A DNA stretch of 64,000 nucleotides from Chinchilla lanigera (taxonomy: Eukaryota > Chordata > Mammalia > Rodentia > Chinchillidae). Below are positions 33,129 to 43,520 of this stretch, piece by piece (the first letter of the stretch is position 1; the number at the start of each line of letters is the position of its first letter). The notes beneath the pieces were generated by a model. It was not told where the DNA came from, ran no database searches, and was given only the letters and a program-made list of their open reading frames with translations. A program made the translations under genes and the position numbers. The stretch covers positions 5,959,062-6,023,061 of the forward strand of contig NW_004955435.1 in the NCBI RefSeq assembly GCF_000276665.1. The letters are read 5' to 3'.

Positions 33129-33972
33129 ATTCAGAACCCTTATTCTAGAATTCGTTGAATTCTATTTTTCAACCTTTAACAGGTACACTAATTTAAAGTT
33201 TCCAGTTAAGAAACTGGTGTCCAGTGAGGTGAGAAGCACCATGAGAAAATAATAGAGGGGGAAGACAGGAGGCCGGGTCTTTCATAAAATCATTTAGCCA
33301 ATGTACTGATTCTAGAACCATTTACCTCAGACTTCCTATTGTGAGAGAGAAGTAAGTGTCTGACTTTCTAAGTGAAAGAAGGAAGGGCAGAAGCAAAAGA
33401 GAGAAGTAAGTCAGAAAGTTTTATGCAGGGTTCATAAAAATTTCATTTTCTTGGAATGCAAATGGTTGAAAACTCGAGCCTCCTAAAGACCCGGATATGA
33501 ATACTGAGTTACAAAGATACACAAAGTAGAAGTTTCTGGAACATTTGGTTGTCTGTAGTATTCTGCAAGATCATAAAGTACTCAAAAATTCTTTGACATT
33601 TTCAAGCAGACTTTCATGCTTGTCTTTAAAGTCTTCACTAACATCCAATGCTGAGATAGGCACCTCTTATGGATACTCAAATTTGGTTTTCAGCGTCCTG
33701 TGCAGAAGGGCTTTCACACTTACAGTGCAGCATCCCTAAATGGTCAAGAGGGATGCCTCACGCTTCAGTTCTCTCTTGTAGATGTATCCTACCCAAGAAT
33801 TTCTCTGGAGCAGCTCAAAGGTAAATGATTCCATCCAATTCCAGACTTTGGCCAAACTGGTTATTTATCCAGTCATGCCAGTCTTGATATATTGTCAACT
33901 CTGTCTCATTCATGCAATCAGATTCATACAAATTAGATGCAAAATGTACCTGTCACTGTATATAGATCATTC

Positions 33973-34368
33973 AAAAAATAACACTGATTTGAAGGTAACA
34001 ATATGCAAGGGAATTACAATGGTGAACTCCTACCATCTTGTCTAGTGAAAGTCTGTATTATCTCTACTGCTTTATCAAAGAATTATTTTCTTATTCCCTA
34101 TAATGGTTTGAGCAATCTTTCATTCTTACATCTGTTAATCTGAGCAATGTAGTTGAGGATAGCGATACGTAATGTAACAACCACTATTGATTCGCATTAT
34201 TTTGTCATGAGACTGTATCACTTTGAATGTTCTTGCTTTGATTTGTTTATGTTTGTGATACTGGTATGCTGCTATGGTTCTAGTTCTTTGTTTCTCATTT
34301 ACTACTGTCTTTAAAATAAAATAAATAAATAAAATAAAATACTACTTACTGCTTTAAAAAAAATAACA
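33973..34368 (+). mobile_element. L1 3' end inserted in the DCK pseudogene, with target duplication
   Basis: The insert is 33984-34357. It is a truncated L1 3' UTR of the same kind as at 58165-58535 and 42755-43166: GATACGTAATGTAACAACCA, then TTTGTGATACTGGTATG and the tail TAAAATAAAATAAATAAATA. The exact 11-bp repeat AAAAAATAACA lies on both sides (33973-33983 and 34358-34368). It is DCK-derived sequence, so L1 machinery copied it as target and the L1 is younger than the retrocopy. Confidence 0.9.
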
Positions 34369-35069
34369 GGTTTCTCTGCATCTTTGAGCTTGCCATTGAC
34401 AGAGGCGAGCTGAGCACGCATGCGACTGAGACAGGTGTGTTTGATTGAAAGGAAAAGATCATTGGTCGGGTTTTTCACACATCATCTGGAGAACATTCCC
34501 GCCACTTTTCTGAGCGGTTGTCAGTTCCTTAGGTTCATCTTGCGTGCTCTCGACATTGCACCATCTGGCAACAGGTTCAGGAAACACCTCCCAATCCTCG
34601 CAGACTTGTTTTGGGACATTCACAAACGCTGACTTCCCTGCAGCGATGTTCCCTTCGAAGGAGACCTTGACGCAGGCAGCCTCGGAGCCGGGCGCAGGAT
34701 GGCGGTCTCTCTGGGGCGGGGTGGCCATTCCCGTGGTGCGGGGCCAGAGGGCAGGGAGGAGAGGCTGCTGGGCCCGCAAGCAGAAGCGGTCCCACATGCC
34801 CTGGACCTCCGCGTCCAGGCCTAGTGTGACTTTGGCTCTCAGAGGCGGGTCCGACGAGGCTGTAATATATTTTTTTAAAAGGTAAATAGTCACCATATTT
34901 TATGATCACACCTTATAAGTTTCTGTTTCAGCAAAACTGGACTAAGAACGCCCTGAAAGCAGGTAAAGTATTATTGCTGGGTGTGTCTATATGAGTGTTT
35001 CTGGACGGGATTATCATTTGAATTGGTAGACTGAGAAAAGATGGCCCTTACCTATGGCCAAACAGATTC

Positions 35070-35140
35070 TTTCTTTTTTTTTCTTTCTTTCTCTCTCTCT
35101 CTCTTTTCTTTTTTCTCCTCTCCTCCACCCACTTCCTTCT
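35070..35140 (+). repeat. CT-rich low-complexity tract
   Basis: TTTCTTTC and CTCTCTCT runs next to an ID insertion, within the ERVL 5' LTR. Confidence 0.8.
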
Positions 35141-35242
35141 TTTATTTATTTTTTTTTTGGTTTTTCTCCGGTACTGGGAGCCGAACTCACGACCTTGCGC
35201 TTGCCAGGCAGGCGCTTTTGCCGCTGAGCTAAATCCCCAGCC
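35141..35242 (-). mobile_element. Young ID SINE (antisense) with target duplication
   Basis: CTCCGGTACTGGGAGCCGAA, CTCACGACCTTGCGCTTGCC, AGGCAGGCGCTTTTGCCGCT, ending CTAAATCCCCAGCCCC. It is flanked by CCACCCACTTCCTTCTTT at about 35125-35142 and 35244-35261. It belongs to the youngest ID group of this window. Confidence 0.9.
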
Positions 35243-35274
35243 CCCACCCACTTCCTTCTTTCTTCTTTTTTCCT

Positions 35275-35462
35275 AGAGACTGAACCCAAGACTTCCCCAT
35301 AATAGGCTAGTACTCTGCCTCTGAGCTCTATGTCTAGCCCTTTTTATTTTATTTTGAGATAGGCTCTCACTAAGTTACCCAGGCTGACCTTGAACTTGCC
35401 ATCCTTTTGCCTTAATCTCATAAGTAGCTAGGTTTACAGAGATGCATTGCAACATCTGGCTT
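35275..35462 (-). mobile_element. Composite B1-ID SINE (antisense), old
   Basis: An ID-like part, GACTGAACCCAAGACTTCCC with CTGCCTCTGAGCTC, then a B1-like part, TTGAGATAGGCTCTCACTAA with GTTACCCAGGCTGACCTTG. Same arrangement as at 11388-11600. Confidence 0.65.
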
Positions 35463-35790
35463 TTTCTTCCTTTCCTTGAGCTAAGATATCCATTTTTTTT
35501 TCTGCTCATAGGTAGCAGAGCTTCTGTTTCTTGGGGCTTTGGAGCCTGGAGCTTCTGCCAGAAGGTCACCCAGCTCTCAGGCCTTCAGATTTAGTCTGAG
35601 TGACACCATTGGCTTCCTTGGGACTTGGAAAAAATTATACCACTTGCTTTTCTGGGTCTCCAAGTGGTACCATTGGCACTTCATGGGACACCTTGACCTC
35701 CATAGTCATGTGAGCCAATTCCTTTAATTTCCCTTTCTCTTTCTTTCTCTCTCTCCCTTTCTGCCCTGCCCTCTACCTGTATATCTCTGT

Positions 35791-35791
35791 C

Positions 35792-35840
<49 letters not shown>

Positions 35841-35852
35841 CCTATCTATCCG
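35791..35852 (+). repeat. (TCTA)n microsatellite
   Basis: About 15 units of the tetranucleotide ATCT inside the 3' part of the ERVL 5' LTR. Confidence 0.95.
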
Positions 35853-35922
35853 TCCACCTATCTCTATCATCTTCTTTGCTTTTAGGCCTATCATTCTGTT
35901 TTTAATTACTACCAGAGAAACA

Positions 35923-36239
35923 TTTGAGGTGGGTACTTAAAAAATAAGACAAGTTCATTTAGCTCACTGTTTTGAAGCTGGAAAGTGAAACAGCATGGCT
36001 CTGGTAAAAACCCCTCGGCTGTGTCACCTGTATGGATGGTGTCACAGTGGCCGGAAGGGGAGAGAGCACATGCTGAGTCTGGCAGCCAGAGTTGGGGGTG
36101 GATCCTGTGACTTCCCACTTGGTCCACTCTCACAGTTTCCATCGCTTCTATAGCACTGCACTGAGGATCAGTCAACAAATGGCTCCCATGGGGGTAAAAC
36201 CACATCCACTAGATGCCTACAACTTAAATTCAAGTTCCA
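35923..36239 (-). mobile_element. MaLR-type LTR fragment (antisense)
   Basis: CAAGTTCATTTAGCTCACTG, TTTTGAAGCTGGAAAGTG, GGGGAGAGAGCACATGCTGA and GGCTCCCATGGGGGTAAAAC resemble antisense MaLR LTR sequence. It sits between the ERVL LTR and internal region, probably as an insertion. Confidence 0.4.
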
Positions 36240-37140
36240 GTCGGCCCTTAAAAGTGACGTATAAAGTTTGACCCACAAGAAGATATGCTTTATTCTGAAA
36301 GATCTTGAATTTTCCAGTTTATACAAGTAGAAGTCTGGGGAATATTTGTGGGAAAGGATATTAGAGGTGTGGGATAAATGATAGAAGGAATGTGAAGCTG
36401 GATGAGGGATAGTTTAGTGATATGGGCCGAGGCAGCAGAGATTTTGCATTTAATATTGCAGCTCAGAGAATTACAAAGGACACTTTGTTTTGTGGGCTAA
36501 CACATACCCAAAGATGTACCACTGAGAGTTAACTGGAAATACCTGATTTCCCTGGTGTTAATATAGAAGGTGATATTCAAAGGTTTATGGAGATTGGAAT
36601 GTTAGAGTGGATTTGTAATCTAATATCAACTCATTCACACTATGAGGGTGCAGAAGGCACACCATTCCCCAGTGCTTGGAGAAGAATTTGTGGGGGGAGC
36701 CCTGGCACTTCTGCAGAGGTCTGATCACTATTCTTTATAGGCCAGACCTTACCACAGTCACTCAGTTGGAAAACTTAAATGCAGTAGAAGTTAATTGGAT
36801 TCCAGAAGAGTGGAGAGTAAGTAGTGGCACTCAGCTGCCAAAGACAAGGTGGGTAATGGACAGCGGGACAAAGCAGCAATCAGAGTCCAACTTGCACAGA
36901 CTTACGGCATCTGTCAGGTGTTAATCATGGTGCCCGAGAAGTGAAGTAGACAGCAAGCCTACTAAATTAGTAACTGAAAGCAGAAAATTTCCAGGTTAAG
37001 TGAATTAACACCTAACTCAAATAGTAAAAGCAGAGAATCATTGCCCCTGAGTTTCCAGACTTGAGCTAATTTACAAATGTAGAATCCTTTTTTGAAGGTG
37101 AGACCAGGTCCCCTTGAGGAAAGACCCCTACCAAAAATTT
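36240..37140 (+). pseudogene. ERVL gag-region relic
   Basis: GAGATTGGAATGTTAGAGTG, GGCCAGACCTTACCACAGTC, GAAAACTTAAATGCAGTAG and AAATTTCCAGGTTAAGTG follow the block order of the ERVL gag region. The longest frame (36676-36924) is only 82 codons. No intact capsid protein can be read. Confidence 0.55.
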
Positions 37141-39840
37141 ATTGTGTTAATATTTCTTTAATTATCTCCCAAAGAAACTGATGGCCCTTTACTAGGTTAA
37201 CTATGCATTACAGAAAAGTAAATAACGCATTTGGGTGCCCCTGCACACTGATTTTGAAATGACATTGACTCCAGGCAACTCACTATGGTCCTCCAGTCAG
37301 AGTAGAGGCTTACAGAGATGATCAATGAGCTTTTATATCAAATCTGTCTCGCACAGAGTCCTATGGGTTCCTGAACGCATTCTGAGATACTTTCCCAGAA
37401 GCAGAATGAAATAAATATACTTAGCAGTTGGCAAAAGTCCTACATTCATTGCTGGAGGGCTCCTATGGTGGGAAAAGCCACATGGAAGCCATACCAATTT
37501 CTTTAACTTAGGAAAACAGTAAATAAAAAACTACACTGTACTTTAGAGGGATTTCAAAGATCAGTTCTATCATTAGAGACCTGAAAGTTACAGACATGGT
37601 GATTCTTGCCGCATTGTCATCAACTCTTTGTTTGGTGTAGAAGACAAATAGACCCTGGAGAGTGACAGTGGATTATTATAAGCTTTACTAAATGGTAAAA
37701 TTATAGCTGCTGTACCAGATGTAACTTCATTGCTTGAGCAAATTAACATACCCTCTGGTACCTGGTATACAGCTATTAATCTAGCTGATGGCTTTTCTGC
37801 CATGCCTATACATAAGACCCACTAGAAGCAGTTTACTTTTAGCTGGCAAGGCCAGCAACATACCTTTACTGTCCTGCCTCAGAGGAATATCATTATTCTG
37901 CCAGAGCTGTTTTCTGGCCCTAAATTATAACTTATTTTTTGTGACTGAACCTAGTGGCATTCTACCACTGAGCTACATCTGCAGACCTTTGTATATTTTA
38001 TTCTGAGGTGGAGTCTTACTAAGTTGCTTAGGATAGCCTTGAACTTGATCCTGTCTCAGCCTCCTGAATAACTGTGATTACAGGTGTGTGCCACCACTCT
38101 TGGATGATTTGGCTGAAATCTTGATTGTCTTTCCATTCCACAACCTTTCCCATTGGTCCACTGCATTGATGATGATATGCTTAGTGGACATATGATTGAG
38201 AAGTTGCAGCTAATTATCATCTCACCTTACTAGTATGATATTTGTGTGTGAGGGGGTAGGAAGTGAATTGAACCATAAGTCAGGTAACTTCCATCTCTGT
38301 GAAATTTCTAGCAGTCCAGTGGTATGAAGCATGACTAGCTCTTCCTTCTAAGGTGAAGAATAAATTATTGTGTCTGGTATTTTCTACAACCAAGAAAGTG
38401 AGTACTTAATTGGGGTATTTGAATTTTAGAGGGAACATGTGCCTTTCTGCGTATGTCATTCTGGTGACCCAAAAATCTTCTAATTTGAGTATGTATCAGA
38501 ACAAAAGGAAACTCTGCAGCAGTTCTGGGTGCAGTACAAACTGCTCTGTTATCTGGGCCATGTCGTTCAGCAGATCTTGTGGTGCTTCAAGTGTCATTGG
38601 CAGACGGTGATGCAATTTGAAGCCTTTGGTAGGTTCCCATGTGAATTTTTAGGATTTTGGAGTGAGGTCCTGCCATCATTCACAGATTACTGTCCTTTTG
38701 AGTGGCAGCTTTTTGCCTGGTGCTGAGCCTTACCCAGCATCCGAATTGAATTTTATGGACTACAGATTACTGTATGATTTGAGCTATTTATCATGAACTA
38801 GGTATTATTGATGCACCAAGCTATAAAGCTGGGCCTGTATGAAAGCACTCCATCTTCAAAGAGAAGTGATATATACGTTGTTGGGCCCAAGCAGGCCCAG
38901 GAGGCACAAGTAAATTATAGGAAGTAGTGGCCTAAATACTCATGACCCTACTCCTCCCATACCTACGAGTCTAAAGCCGTGGGCTGATAAGGAGCCCCTC
39001 AATCAATGGGACAGTGAAAGAGACAACTTGGGTCTACCTACTATGCAGTCTCCAGCACTTTAGGTCCTCACTGGGATGACTCCAAAGGCCAGCGGTGATG
39101 GAAAAGTCTTCCCAATGGGCAGAATTTTAGGCAGTTCATCTGGTTGTGTACTTTGCTTGGAAGGAGAAATGGTCCTACATATGATCAGTATTTGTTGATT
39201 CATGGGCTGTGGTCCAAGCTTTGTTTGGATGGTCAGAGACGTGGAAGAAACATGATTAAAACATCGACAAAGAAACTTGGGATAAAGATATGTGCGTATT
39301 TCTTCTCTGACTAGCCACACACTATGACAATATTTGTGCCTCATGTGAATCCTCACAAACCAATGACCTCAGTGACTATTTTCCCAGTGTTTCTGTCATT
39401 GCCCACTTGACTCATGAACATAGATACCATGATGGCAAGGCTGAAGGTTTTACATTGGTTTTACAATGGGAACTTCCACTTGTCAAGGCCAACCTGGCTA
39501 TGGCCACCACGGAGTGTCTGCCAGGAGGAGAGGCCTACACTGGCCCCCTAGTGTGGCATCATTGTCAGGAGTAATCAGTCAGGTACCTGGAGACAAGTGG
39601 GCTGCTTTAGATTGCTTTCATTGTAGAAAAGGCTGTGCTTTTTCTCACTGGAGTAGATAGTTTCTCTGGCCTTCAGTGCACACAGTATTTCTATCAGAAC
39701 TACCATCTGTGGAGTTATACAGTTTCATACTCACCATTGTAGTGTTCCATCTTGCACTGTTTCTGACCGAAGAATTCAATCTACAACCAAAGAAGTATGG
39801 CAATGGATCTATGCTTAGGTAATTCACTGATCTTATCCCA
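37141..39840 (+). pseudogene. ERVL pol-region relic (reverse transcriptase to integrase)
   Basis: Around 37690-37880 the plus-strand reading resembles the reverse transcriptase fingers and palm (GCTGCTGTACCAGATGTAAC, CTGGTACCTGGTATACAGCT, AGCTGGCAAGGCCAGCAAC). After a SINE insertion, the catalytic Asp-Asp motif lies in TACTGCATTGATGATGATATG-like sequence near 38160. RNase H and connection-like blocks follow around 38500-38730, and integrase-like sequence lies around 38870-39840 by order. Stops and frameshifts occur throughout, so nothing is translatable over a domain length. Confidence 0.7.
37930..38103 (-). mobile_element. Composite B1-ID SINE (antisense) inside ERVL pol
   Basis: An ID part, GACTGAACCTAGTGGCATTC with TACCACTGAGCTACATCTGC, then a B1 part, GTGGAGTCTTACTAAGTTGC with CTGTCTCAGCCTCCTGAATA. 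It interrupts the reverse transcriptase region. Confidence 0.75.
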
Positions 39841-40894
39841 TTCTCTGCTGTCCTGAAGCAACTAGATTGGCAGTATGGAATGGTCTTTCGGTGACTCAGT
39901 TAGAACATCAAATAGGTGGCAATACCTTGCAGGGATTGAGGAAAATTCTCAAGAAGGCTAGATATGCTCGAAATCAGCATGCAATATAAGTTAGTGTTTC
40001 TCTGGTAGCCAGGATTCATAGGTTCAAGAATCAAGAGGATGGGAATGGAATTGGTACCATTCATGTTAACCAGAGTGTCCCACTAGCAAAATTTTATTTC
40101 CTATTCCTGTGGCTTTGTGGGCTACAGGGTTAATTCTAGAAGGAATAATACTTTCTCCAAGAGACACAGCAATGATTATACTGAGCTAGAAGTTAAAACT
40201 GTCACACAGCTATCATTCCAAATGAACGGGCCAAAATGGGAGTTACAGAGTGGGCTGAGGTGATTGATCCAGACTCCCAGGGAAGCTGGACTACTATTCC
40301 TTGATAGAGGTAGGGAAGGGTATGTCTGGAATACAGAAGATCCCTTCAGGTACCTCCTAATGTTATCATACCCTGTGAATCAGGCCAATGGAAAACCACA
40401 ACAGTCCAATCCAAATAGGACTAAGAATTGCTCAGACCCTTCCAGAATGAAGGTCTGGGTCACCACACATGGTAAAGAATGAAAATAAGCTGAGGTGATT
40501 GCTGAAGGCTAAGGTAATACAGAATGGGTATAAAAAAAGTAGCTATAAATATTAGCTGCAACCATGTGGCAAATTACAGAAAGGAGAACCACTAATTGTG
40601 CTTCCTCTTTGTTCTGTTGGAAATAGCGTCTAGCTGTGTAGCCCACTACCCCAAGAGAAGAATGAAATTTATGTCAGTATTTAAGTGTCTTGAAAGTTCA
40701 CACTATAGTGTAAGAATAATAAATATCGTTCAAAAACTTTACTTCCTTTTCTGGGGCAAGGTTTAATGTGTCTGGCTTTTTGCAGGGTGGTGACATCAGG
40801 CTAAGCAGAATTATTTCGTTGTTATTGTTTTTGTTTTGAGACAATGGTTTAAGGAGATGCATAACTATACCAGATTGAGAGTGAGTATATTTCT
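39841..40894 (+). mobile_element. ERVL internal sequence, 3' part
   Basis: Continues from the pol relic to the 3' LTR. The blocks are too diverged to name. A short B1-like antisense scrap (TTTTGTTTTGAGACAATGG) lies near 40825. No env-like frame: the longest is 72 codons (40264-40482). Confidence 0.45.
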
Positions 40895-41375
40895 GGTGTT
40901 TAATTTTATGTTAACTTTAAGAAGGAACAGAGAGCCGTAAAACATTCTTTCCGCATGTGCCTGTGGGGTGACGCTTGCACTGACTACCTGAGTGAATATC
41001 TGCCCTCACCAGCACCGCTTAGCCTTGCTCACTGTTCCGAGGACAGGAAGAGGACGGGCTTTTCTGAGCTAGGACACCTTTCTCTGTTCTTTGTTCTCAA
41101 GGTGGGGCATTCATCCTTTCTCGCCTGTGAATATCGGCACTTTTACTTCTTGGGCCTGCAGATTCTGGGACTTAGGCCACCAGCTCCCCTGGTTCTTAGA
41201 CCATTTGATTTGAACTGCGTTAAACTACTGGCTCTTTAGGGGTTTCAGCTGGCAGACATAAGGTTGAGAAACTTCTTGCTTCCGTGACTGATGAGCTAAT
41301 CCCAGTGATAATGGGGGTATCTGACACACAATATCTTCTACTGATTCTGTTTCTCCGGGGAACCCTGGCGAGTGC
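40895..41375 (+). mobile_element. ERVL 3' LTR
   Basis: GGTGTTTAATTTTATGTTAA at the start, CTGCCCTCACCAGCACCGC, CCAGCTCCCCTGGTTCTTAG, and the end TGATTCTGTTTCTCCGGGGA followed by ACCCTGGCGAGTGCA. Same family and orientation as 34958-35922. The 94-codon frame here (40955-41239) is LTR sequence. Confidence 0.65.
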
Positions 41376-41860
41376 AGTGTAGGTATGAGTGTGCGTATGT
41401 GTGCACCTATATGTGCTCTTCTGGCCCACGGGGAGGGAGCACATGGGGGGTGATTCCCTCATCACTATTTCTAGGCTCTCAGAACAGGAGTTTTGTCCAC
41501 AACAACCGTCTGCTGCAAAGGCTGATAGCTGATGTCACGCTACCACCCACTTTCTGTTTGTCCCTAGATTACTCGCAGGTAGCACTGGTGGGTGCATTTA
41601 CCCCAGGTAGTTTGTCGATTACAGCCCTAACCTTACCCAAAGTTTGTCACGAAGCATCTTGCTATAATCATCACATCATCCTAGTATAACGATAGTCTCT
41701 GAAAACAAAAGACATCATTCTACATATAGCATTCTGTTTTTAGTAGTGGTATTTCTGTCTACAAAACACAGTAACTCTCAATAGCTGAAAATTAAACAAA
41801 TGCTGGTAGTGAGTTGCACTTTTTTCCCTCCTAAACAGACAGTGGCTAAACAACCATTCT
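41376..41860. other. No recognisable feature
   Basis: Follows the ERVL 3' LTR. A 105-codon plus-strand frame (41372-41689) shows no known motif. Confidence 0.4.
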
Positions 41861-42050
41861 AACTGGGCTCAGTGGTACACACTTGTAGCAAGGCTGAGGC
41901 AGGAGGATTGGAAGTTTGAGGTCAGCATAGAGACTGTCTCAAAATAAAATTTAAACAAATAAAAAAGGCTGGAGCTGTAACTCAGGGTAGAGTGTCCCTG
42001 GATTCAATTGCCAGCACTGCAAACACAACCACAAACAATCACTGGGGAAA
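41861..42050 (+). mobile_element. Composite B1-ID SINE (sense)
   Basis: A B1 part (GGGCTCAGTGGTACACACTT, GGCTGAGGCAGGAGGATTGG, AGACTGTCTCAAAATAAAAT) is followed by an ID part (GGCTGGAGCTGTAACTCAGG, ATTCAATTGCCAGCACTG). This sense copy shows the order B1, A-rich linker, ID clearly. Confidence 0.8.
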
Positions 42051-42738
42051 GAGCTGGAGAGAGATGAGGCTGGAAGGGAGATTTGAATCCCATAATACGA
42101 GCTAAAACCATCAATTGTTCCTTGTAACCCGAGTGCTATAACTGGGGTCTCCTGGAGCTAGTGACTGACTGTGAAACAACTTCTAAGCCAGAAATCAGGT
42201 TACAGCAACCATGGTCAAGCTGTAAATATAACATTTAAATAATAAGCATGAATAAAACAAGAAGAATCCCTGGGTTGCATTTAAATTTTCACTTAAATGT
42301 CCAGTAGAAATGCCTGCTGGAATCCTATTGATTTTTAAAATGAATTTGGTAGTGTTTATCAATGCTATTTTAGTGTAGTGAACCTACCACTTAGCTTTCC
42401 ACATCATAGCAAAGGGAGAATAGGTGAGAGGCCCCGCAGAAATTGGCTGGCATCCTGATTTGACATGGAACCAGCGGAGCTGAAGCTCCCGCGAATGCCG
42501 GGTGATTGCCAACTCATGAAGAAAGCAATTATTTTCAGTATCTCTAATTTGCAATTACCTTAAAATTTGAAAATGGATAATTGGTTCCTAATTCTTTAGT
42601 CAATATCAAAAAACCTCAATGTTTGAGCTAGGCTGAGCCTGGCTGTGTTATTCTGAACCTTTCCACTGCTTCATTTAACCTTTCAAATGCTGAGTGGCTT
42701 AGCCCAAATAAGTATAAGGTATTTTTCACAGTGTTAAT
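42051..42738. other. Unassigned, includes a candidate conserved block
   Basis: Repeat-free. Positions 42440-42700 hold a CpG-bearing patch (GAAGCTCCCGCGAATGCCGG) next to CAATTATTTTCAG and TAATTTGCAATTACC. It could be a conserved noncoding element, but this is untestable here. Confidence 0.3.
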
Positions 42739-43182
42739 AAAGACCTGCATTTTATTATATTTTATTTTATTTATTTATTTTTTAAACATGCATCCATTTA
42801 TGAAATAGGATAGAAACAATACAAACATTACAGAGTTACGGATAGATTAGTAGGAAAATATCAATGGCTGCTGTAATACATGGTGGTATCTTCGAAGTGG
42901 TTTCTCAGGAAGACAGAGATATGCAAGAAGGATCTAAGAAGTAGTTACAGCCTAAGGGTTGTCAAAAATCAAGTGAGCCGTCTGGGGCGAAAGCCATTTT
43001 TTGTAGCTTTTTCTCTCCAGCCTCCCATCGCATTGGGACCCCACAACCAGTTAGTGTCCTCTCCCCAACTGTCAGCACAGGCAGCAGGAATCCTGCTGCA
43101 GACTTCTCTGGAGCTCCACCACAGCCTGTACTGTGAGGGGAAGAATGGCTTCCAGGGGGTCTCTGCAAAGACCTACATTTTA
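42739..43182 (-). mobile_element. L1 3' end (antisense) with target duplication
   Basis: The insert is 42755-43166. On the minus strand it holds the GC-richer 3' UTR part, then CTTCCTGAGAAACCACTTCG and ACCATGTATTACAGCAGCCA, then a tail AATAAATAAATAAAATAAAA. It is flanked by AAAGACCTGCATTTTA (42739-42754) and AAAGACCTACATTTTA (43167-43182). The plus-strand 121-codon frame over it (42880-43245) is antisense L1, not a gene. Confidence 0.9.
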
Positions 43183-43237
43183 AATTGGGTTTTTATTTTT
43201 AAATTATTCAATCAATTAATTTCAATCTACTGGTTTA

Positions 43238-43520
43238 TTTTTTGAGGCACTCAGAATTGAACCTACAGTCTTCCCACAGAGTTACATCCTTAGGGCTTTT
43301 TTTTTGTCTTTTTGAGACAAGGTCTTGCTATGCAGTTCAGGCTGGCCTCGAACTCACAGTGATCCTCCCGCCTCAGCCTCCTGAGTGCTGAGCCCTTTTT
43401 TTGTTTTGAGACAGGGTCTCACCAAGTCCCTAAATTGCCCAGGCTGGGCTTAAATTTGTACTCCTCTTACCACAGTGATCCAGAGTGCTGGGATTGCAGT
43501 AGTGAGCCTCCACCCCTGGC
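43238..43520 (-). mobile_element. Antisense ID and two B1 SINEs in tandem
   Basis: An ID-like part at 43238-43296 (GAGGCACTCAGAATTGAACC). B1 at about 43310-43395 (GAGACAAGGTCTTGCTATGC, GATCCTCCCGCCTCAGCCTC). A second B1 at about 43405-43520 (GAGACAGGGTCTCACCAAGT, CAGAGTGCTGGGATTGC). The younger first B1 seems to have landed between the two halves of an older ID-B1 composite. Confidence 0.8.

Larger units (their letters stand above)
32311..34860 (-). pseudogene. DCK: Processed pseudogene of deoxycytidine kinase, split by an L1
   Basis: DCK phosphorylates deoxycytidine, deoxyadenosine and deoxyguanosine in nucleotide salvage. On the minus strand the start codon is at 34728-34726. The frame opens MATPPQR, keeps the ATP-binding P-loop (EGNIAAGKS), CEDWEV, PEPVARWCNV and GGNVLQMM, and is then broken by a TGA where Trp is expected (34459). 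Homology continues with frameshifts to 34359 (CAGAGAAACCTGTTATTTTT). It resumes beyond an L1 insert at 33983 and ends at a preserved stop, KEFLSTL then TGA (33571-33573). Further in-frame stops replace an Arg near 33968, a Gln near 33820 and a Gln/Asp near 33671. No introns are present. A 3' UTR-like stretch follows, with AATAAA about 20 bases before an A-rich tail at 32311-32317 (plus-strand TTTATT and TTTTTTT). It is a retrocopy and cannot make an enzyme. Confidence 0.95.
34958..35922 (+). mobile_element. ERVL 5' LTR, enlarged by SINEs and microsatellites
   Basis: GGGTGTGTCTATATGAGTGT, GAATTGGTAGACTGAGAAAA, then after SINE insertions GTCTGAGTGACACCATTGGC, TGTGAGCCAATTCCTTTAAT, and after a TCTA array CCTATCATTCTGTTTTTAAT with CCAGAGAAACAT. 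The beginning of the LTR (TGATGGTTAATTT) is missing, so it is truncated on the left. Confidence 0.65.
34958..41375 (+). mobile_element. Decayed ERVL endogenous retrovirus with both LTRs
   Basis: Two LTRs of the MLT2-like family in the same orientation (about 34958-35922 and 40895-41375) enclose about 4.6 kb with gag-like and pol-like similarity to ERVL (the lineage of HERV-L and MuERV-L). All frames are broken by many stops and small indels, and there are SINE and MaLR insertions. No env-like sequence was seen, which is normal for ERVL. The LTRs are diverged from each other, which implies an old insertion. It is an inert relic. Confidence 0.8.

Noticed and set aside
34459..34896. 145-codon minus-strand open frame as a real gene
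   Set aside because: It is the 5' UTR and N-terminal half of a DCK retrocopy. The frame ends where DCK continues, and the rest is broken by stops and an L1.
35141..35242. tRNA gene (tRNA-like A and B boxes)
   Set aside because: These are tRNA-Ala-derived ID SINEs with poly-A tails and target duplications, here and at all other ID loci.
37588..38006. Intact retroviral reverse transcriptase
   Set aside because: Only short fragments are open. Stops, a SINE insertion and frameshifts break the domain.
42880..43245. 121-codon plus-strand frame
   Set aside because: Antisense of an L1 3' UTR that is bounded by a target-site duplication.
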